In this document: positions 4,605 to 6,523 of the stretch, piece after piece
How the letters are laid out: each line of letters opens with the position of its first letter
Position numbering within the stretch: position 1 is the stretch's first letter
Origin: Nitrospirota bacterium
Lineage (GTDB): Bacteria; Nitrospinota_A; UBA7883
Direction: 5' to 3'
Assembly: GCA_011052055.1 (NCBI GenBank)
Contig: DRJW01000190.1
Coordinates: 1 to 6,523 of the forward strand
DNA: 6,523 nt
The notes under the pieces: model-generated
Seen by the model: the letters and a program-made list of their open reading frames with translations, nothing else
Told to the model about the DNA's origin: nothing
Databases searched by the model: none
Position numbers and translations under genes: made by a program

Positions 4605-5291
4605 ATGGTTAATCTTAAATATCACGCTCATTCATGCTGGGAGGTCGATGACGGCTCCCACCGGATTCTCATCGATCCATTTCTTTCAGGCAACGATCTG
4701 GCCGACGTGGCCCCGGACAGTTTCGATAAGCTCGACGCCATCGTTTTGACCCACGGTCACGGGGATCATACCGGCGATACCGTCGAGATAGCCAAAAAAA
4801 CAGGAGCCATCGTCGTCTCCAACAAAGAAGTGGGCGACTATATGGCGGCCAAAGGGTTAACCACCCACAACATGCATATCGGCGGCGGCTATCAGTTTCC
4901 GTTCGCCCATGTGAAGCTTACCATCGCCCATCACGGCTCGTCCGGGCCGGACGGGGAATGCCTGGGGAGCCCCACAGGAGTCATCCTCACGATGGATGGA
5001 AAAAGAATCTATCACGCAGGCGACACCGCGCTTTTTTACGACATGAAACTGATCGGCGAGATGTACGGCCCGCTCGACGTGGCGCTTTTGCCCATCGGGG
5101 ACAACTTCACGATGGATATAAGGGACGCGGTTAAAGCCACCGGGTTTCTGGGGGCGAAGATCAACATCCCGATGCACTACAATACATGGCCCGTAATTGT
5201 GGCCGACCCCGCCGAGTTCGTCTCAAAAGTTGCGGCGGAGGGAAGAAAAGCGATTGTTGTAAAACCGGGCGAGAGTTACAAAGTATCGTAG
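4605..5291 (+). CDS. UPF0173 / UlaG-like metal-dependent hydrolase
   Basis: A 228-residue metallo-beta-lactamase-fold protein of the UPF0173 group (COG2220), annotated as metal-dependent hydrolase; the natural substrate of the family is mostly unknown. Start YHAHSCWEV (6-14) and ILIDPFLSGND (21-31) are typical. The metal motif LTHGHGDHTGD (48-58) supplies His50, His52, Asp54 and His55. Further candidates are His109/His110 (IAHHGSSGPDGE), Asp140 in YHAGDTALFYDM and His191 in IPMHYNTWP; all expected positions are present, so the enzyme looks intact. Length matches the family. It is cytosolic (no signal peptide). It follows the phosphorylase gene by 145 bases, so it may be a separate unit, and ends one base before a strong palindrome that separates it from the convergent cyclophilin gene. 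Confidence 0.92.
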   Translation: MVNLKYHAHSCWEVDDGSHRILIDPFLSGNDLADVAPDSFDKLDAIVLTHGHGDHTGDTVEIAKKTGAIVVSNKEVGDYMAAKGLTTHNMHIGGGYQFPFAHVKLTIAHHGSSGPDGECLGSPTGVILTMDGKRIYHAGDTALFYDMKLIGEMYGPLDVALLPIGDNFTMDIRDAVKATGFLGAKINIPMHYNTWPVIVADPAEFVSKVAAEGRKAIVVKPGESYKVS

Positions 5292-5313
5292 GGGCGGACC
5301 TGTGAGTCCGCCC
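5292..5313. repeat. GC-rich palindrome between convergent genes, REP-like / possible bidirectional terminator
   Basis: GGGCGGAC-ctgtga-GTCCGCCC: a perfect 8-base stem with a 6-base loop, directly after the UPF0173 stop and 19 bases from the cyclophilin stop. Neither side has a T run, so it is not a textbook intrinsic terminator. Its flank, CGTAGGGGCGGAC, resembles the GTAGGGGC-type palindromic repeats scattered in intergenic DNA of many bacteria. Only one copy is in the window, so the repeat idea is recollection, not shown. Confidence 0.6.
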
Positions 5314-5332
5314 AAACCTTAATCCGCTATAT

Positions 5333-5917
5333 TTATCGCTTCTCCAGCGTCACTGTCATCTCAATCCGCTTGTCGGGGAGATCCTTGCCGTCTCTCGGCT
5401 GGGCGACGATCTTGTCGGCCACATCCATTCCCTCTATCACCTCTCCGAACACCGTGTACTGTCCGTCCAGAAAGGGTGAGTCGGCCACGCAGATGAAAAA
5501 CTGTGACCCGGCGCTGTTAGGGTTTTGAGACCTCGCCATGGAGACTATGCCCCGCTTGTGCGATTTGTTGTTAAACTCCGCGTCGATCTCGTATCCGGGC
5601 CCGCCCATTCCGTAGGCGCTTGTGTTTTCTTTATCTTTTGTGTTTGGATCGCCTCCCTGGATCATGAAGTTGGGGATGATCCGGTGGAAAATGGAGCCGT
5701 TATAAAAGCCTGATTTCGTAAGTTTTTTGAAATTCTCCACATGGCCCGGCGCTATGTCGGGAAAAAACTTAATCACAATCTTACCGTGACTCGTTTCTAT
5801 CACGGCCACTTCCTCTTTCGTATCACCCATCTTTTTCTTCTCCGCGTTTTTCGCCTGAGCGAAAGCGGGAATTGCGACCATCAACATTATGGCGACTATA
5901 GTCTTAATGACTTTCAT
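5333..5917 (-). CDS. Exported cyclophilin-type peptidyl-prolyl cis-trans isomerase
   Basis: A 194-residue cyclophilin. Residues 1-20 are a signal peptide (MKVIKTIVAIMLMVAIPAFA, likely cut after AFA), so it acts in the periplasm as a folding helper. The catalytic core shows IFHRIIPNFMIQGGDPNT (76-93, with Arg79, Phe84, Met85, Gln87), GYEIDAEF (108-115), RGIVSMARSQNPNSAGSQFF (122-141) and FLDGQYTVFGEVIEGMD (149-165). Phe149 stands where eukaryotic cyclophilins have the cyclosporin-contacting Trp, as is usual in bacteria. The start at 5917 is fixed by a consensus GGAGGT seven bases upstream and by the signal peptide. The same frame stays open to 6505, but that extra stretch lies antisense to ispG and is not coding. 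Convergent with the UPF0173 gene and divergent from ispG. Confidence 0.95.
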   Translation of the reverse strand: MKVIKTIVAIMLMVAIPAFAQAKNAEKKKMGDTKEEVAVIETSHGKIVIKFFPDIAPGHVENFKKLTKSGFYNGSIFHRIIPNFMIQGGDPNTKDKENTSAYGMGGPGYEIDAEFNNKSHKRGIVSMARSQNPNSAGSQFFICVADSPFLDGQYTVFGEVIEGMDVADKIVAQPRDGKDLPDKRIEMTVTLEKR

Positions 5918-5924
5918 ACCCGTA

Positions 5925-5930
5925 ACCTCC
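5925..5930 (-). promoter_or_regulatory. Consensus ribosome-binding site deciding the cyclophilin start
   Basis: GGAGGT on the minus strand, seven bases before the ATG at 5917. It shows that translation begins at the signal peptide and not at any of the upstream in-frame ATGs. Confidence 0.9.
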
Positions 5931-5933
5931 TGT

Positions 5934-5976
5934 GGCGTATGTTTATAAAAAGGAATTAACATACCAGATAAACGCC
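5934..5976. promoter_or_regulatory. Nested inverted repeats in the cyclophilin / ispG divergent region
   Basis: GTATGTT (5937-5943) pairs with AACATAC (5958-5964) around a 14-base AT-rich centre, and outside it GGCGT (5934-5938) is matched by ACGCC (5972-5976). The AT-rich centre holds a TATAAA readable as a -10 on either strand, but no good -35. It may be a regulator site controlling one or both genes; no regulator is identified. Confidence 0.3.
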
Positions 5977-5987
5977 GGTATTGTCCA

Positions 5988-6034
5988 TGATGGCGGTTGT
6001 TTTCATGGGGAGGCGCCATTAGAATGATCTGATG
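5988..6034 (+). promoter_or_regulatory. ispG leader: hairpin, GGGGAGG and a two-codon mini-ORF
   Basis: TGATGGCG (5988-5995) can pair with CGCCATTA (6014-6021), eight pairs including one G-U. The 18-base loop contains GGGGAGG (6007-6013). That Shine-Dalgarno is 10 bases from an ATG at 6024 which opens a two-codon frame, ATG-ATC-TGA, whose stop overlaps the ispG start (TGATG, 6030-6034). The 18-base distance from GGGGAGG to the ispG ATG is too long for direct use, so termination-reinitiation is plausible. Confidence 0.4.
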
Positions 6035-6523
6035 CGAAAATCGAGACAAATCATGGTCGGCAAGGTTAAAATCGGCGGCGGCGCCCCGGTGGTAGTCCAG
6101 TCGATGACCAATACGGATACACGCGATACCGGCGCCACCATCGCCCAGGTAATACGCCTGCAGGGCGCAGGATGCGAGCTTGTCCGCGTCGCCGTGCCGG
6201 ACGCGGAGGCTGTGGAGGGACTGGGAAAAATAAAAGAGAGCATATCGATTCCACTTATCGCAGATATACATTTCGACTATCGGCTCGCTCTGGCTTCCAT
6301 CGAGAAAGGCGCCGACTGCCTGCGTCTGAACCCTGGAAATATCGGCGCGAAATGGAAAGTAGAGGAAGTCACAAAAGCGGCGCAGGGCAGAGGCGTTCCG
6401 ATCAGGATCGGCGTAAACGCAGGATCGCTCAGAAAAGACTTGCTCAAAAAACATGGCGGCCCCACAGCAAGAGCCATGGCGGAATCGGCCCTGGAGCATA
6501 TCCATATTCTTGAAGAATTAAAC
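6032..6523 (+). CDS. ispG: 4-hydroxy-3-methylbut-2-enyl diphosphate synthase, N-terminal part
   Basis: The first 164 residues of IspG (GcpE), which reduces methylerythritol cyclodiphosphate to HMBPP with a [4Fe-4S] cluster, the next-to-last step of the non-mevalonate isoprenoid pathway. The TIM-barrel domain is plain: VKIGGGAPVVVQSMTNTDT (12-30), GCELVRVAVPD (47-57), IPLIADIHFDYRLAL (73-87), LRLNPGNIG (98-106) and PIRIGVNAGSLRKDL (123-137). The cluster-binding cysteines are in the C-terminal domain beyond the window. An in-frame TAG at 6020-6022 rules out longer starts except CTG 6029; Met8 (6053) is a weaker option with no ribosome site. The frame remains open at the right edge. Divergent from the cyclophilin gene; a possible mini-ORF coupling precedes it. 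The organism therefore uses the MEP route. Confidence 0.95.
   Translation, partial: MRKSRQIMVGKVKIGGGAPVVVQSMTNTDTRDTGATIAQVIRLQGAGCELVRVAVPDAEAVEGLGKIKESISIPLIADIHFDYRLALASIEKGADCLRLNPGNIGAKWKVEEVTKAAQGRGVPIRIGVNAGSLRKDLLKKHGGPTARAMAESALEHIHILEELN

Noticed and set aside
5918..6505. N-terminal extension of the cyclophilin frame to 6505
   Set aside because: The extra 196 codons run antisense to ispG and the divergent spacer. The GGAGGT and signal peptide place the start at 5917.
1..6523. CRISPR array, tRNA, rRNA or transposon genes
   Set aside because: No regularly spaced direct repeats, cloverleaf pattern, rRNA core sequence or transposase/integrase motif was seen on either strand.

Overview
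This is bacterial DNA, most likely from a Gram-negative organism. It carries several ordinary chromosomal genes: a Nif3-type metalloprotein, a Ppx/GppA phosphatase, a BatC-like exported TPR protein, a purine-nucleoside phosphorylase of the MTAP family, a UPF0173 metallo-hydrolase, an exported cyclophilin and ispG of the non-mevalonate isoprenoid pathway. Two proteins with signal peptides and a SecB-fold chaperone fit a diderm cell. I cannot assign a phylum from sequence alone.

Layout. Bases 1-319 (minus) hold the N-terminal part of a nif3-like gene that runs off the left edge. Bases 372-1659 (minus) form a compact three-gene operon, transcribed right to left: hicA-like toxin, hicB-like antitoxin with a long C-terminal extension, then a SecB-like chaperone. 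The genes are separated by 9 and 10 bases. This block is clearly AT-richer than its surroundings (hand counts: 21/60 G+C in 661-720 and 24/60 in 1441-1500, against 37/60 in 2041-2100), which suggests acquisition. Bases 1660-1823 are a divergent control region with promoter-like elements in both directions and a candidate operator.

From 1824 the plus strand reads ppx/gppA, the BatC-like gene (4-base overlap) and the phosphorylase gene (6-base gap), probably one operon. After a 145-base spacer comes the UPF0173 hydrolase (4605-5291). A strong GC-rich palindrome (5292-5313) separates it from the convergent cyclophilin gene (5333-5917, minus). A second divergent region (5918-6031) leads into ispG (6032 to the right edge), whose leader has a hairpin, a two-codon mini-ORF and a stop/start overlap.

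The most interesting element is the hicA-hicB-secB operon. Its gene order and the extended antitoxin match a tripartite toxin-antitoxin-chaperone (TAC) module. In such modules a dedicated SecB-like chaperone protects an antitoxin that is unstable by virtue of a C-terminal chaperone-addiction segment. The best-known TAC uses HigBA in Mycobacterium tuberculosis; this one is built on HicAB with a variant HicA that lacks the canonical active-site histidine. The flanking genes are ordinary in function, with some oddities: a BatC-like gene without visible bat partners, and a phosphorylase whose base-recognition residues differ from classical MTAP.
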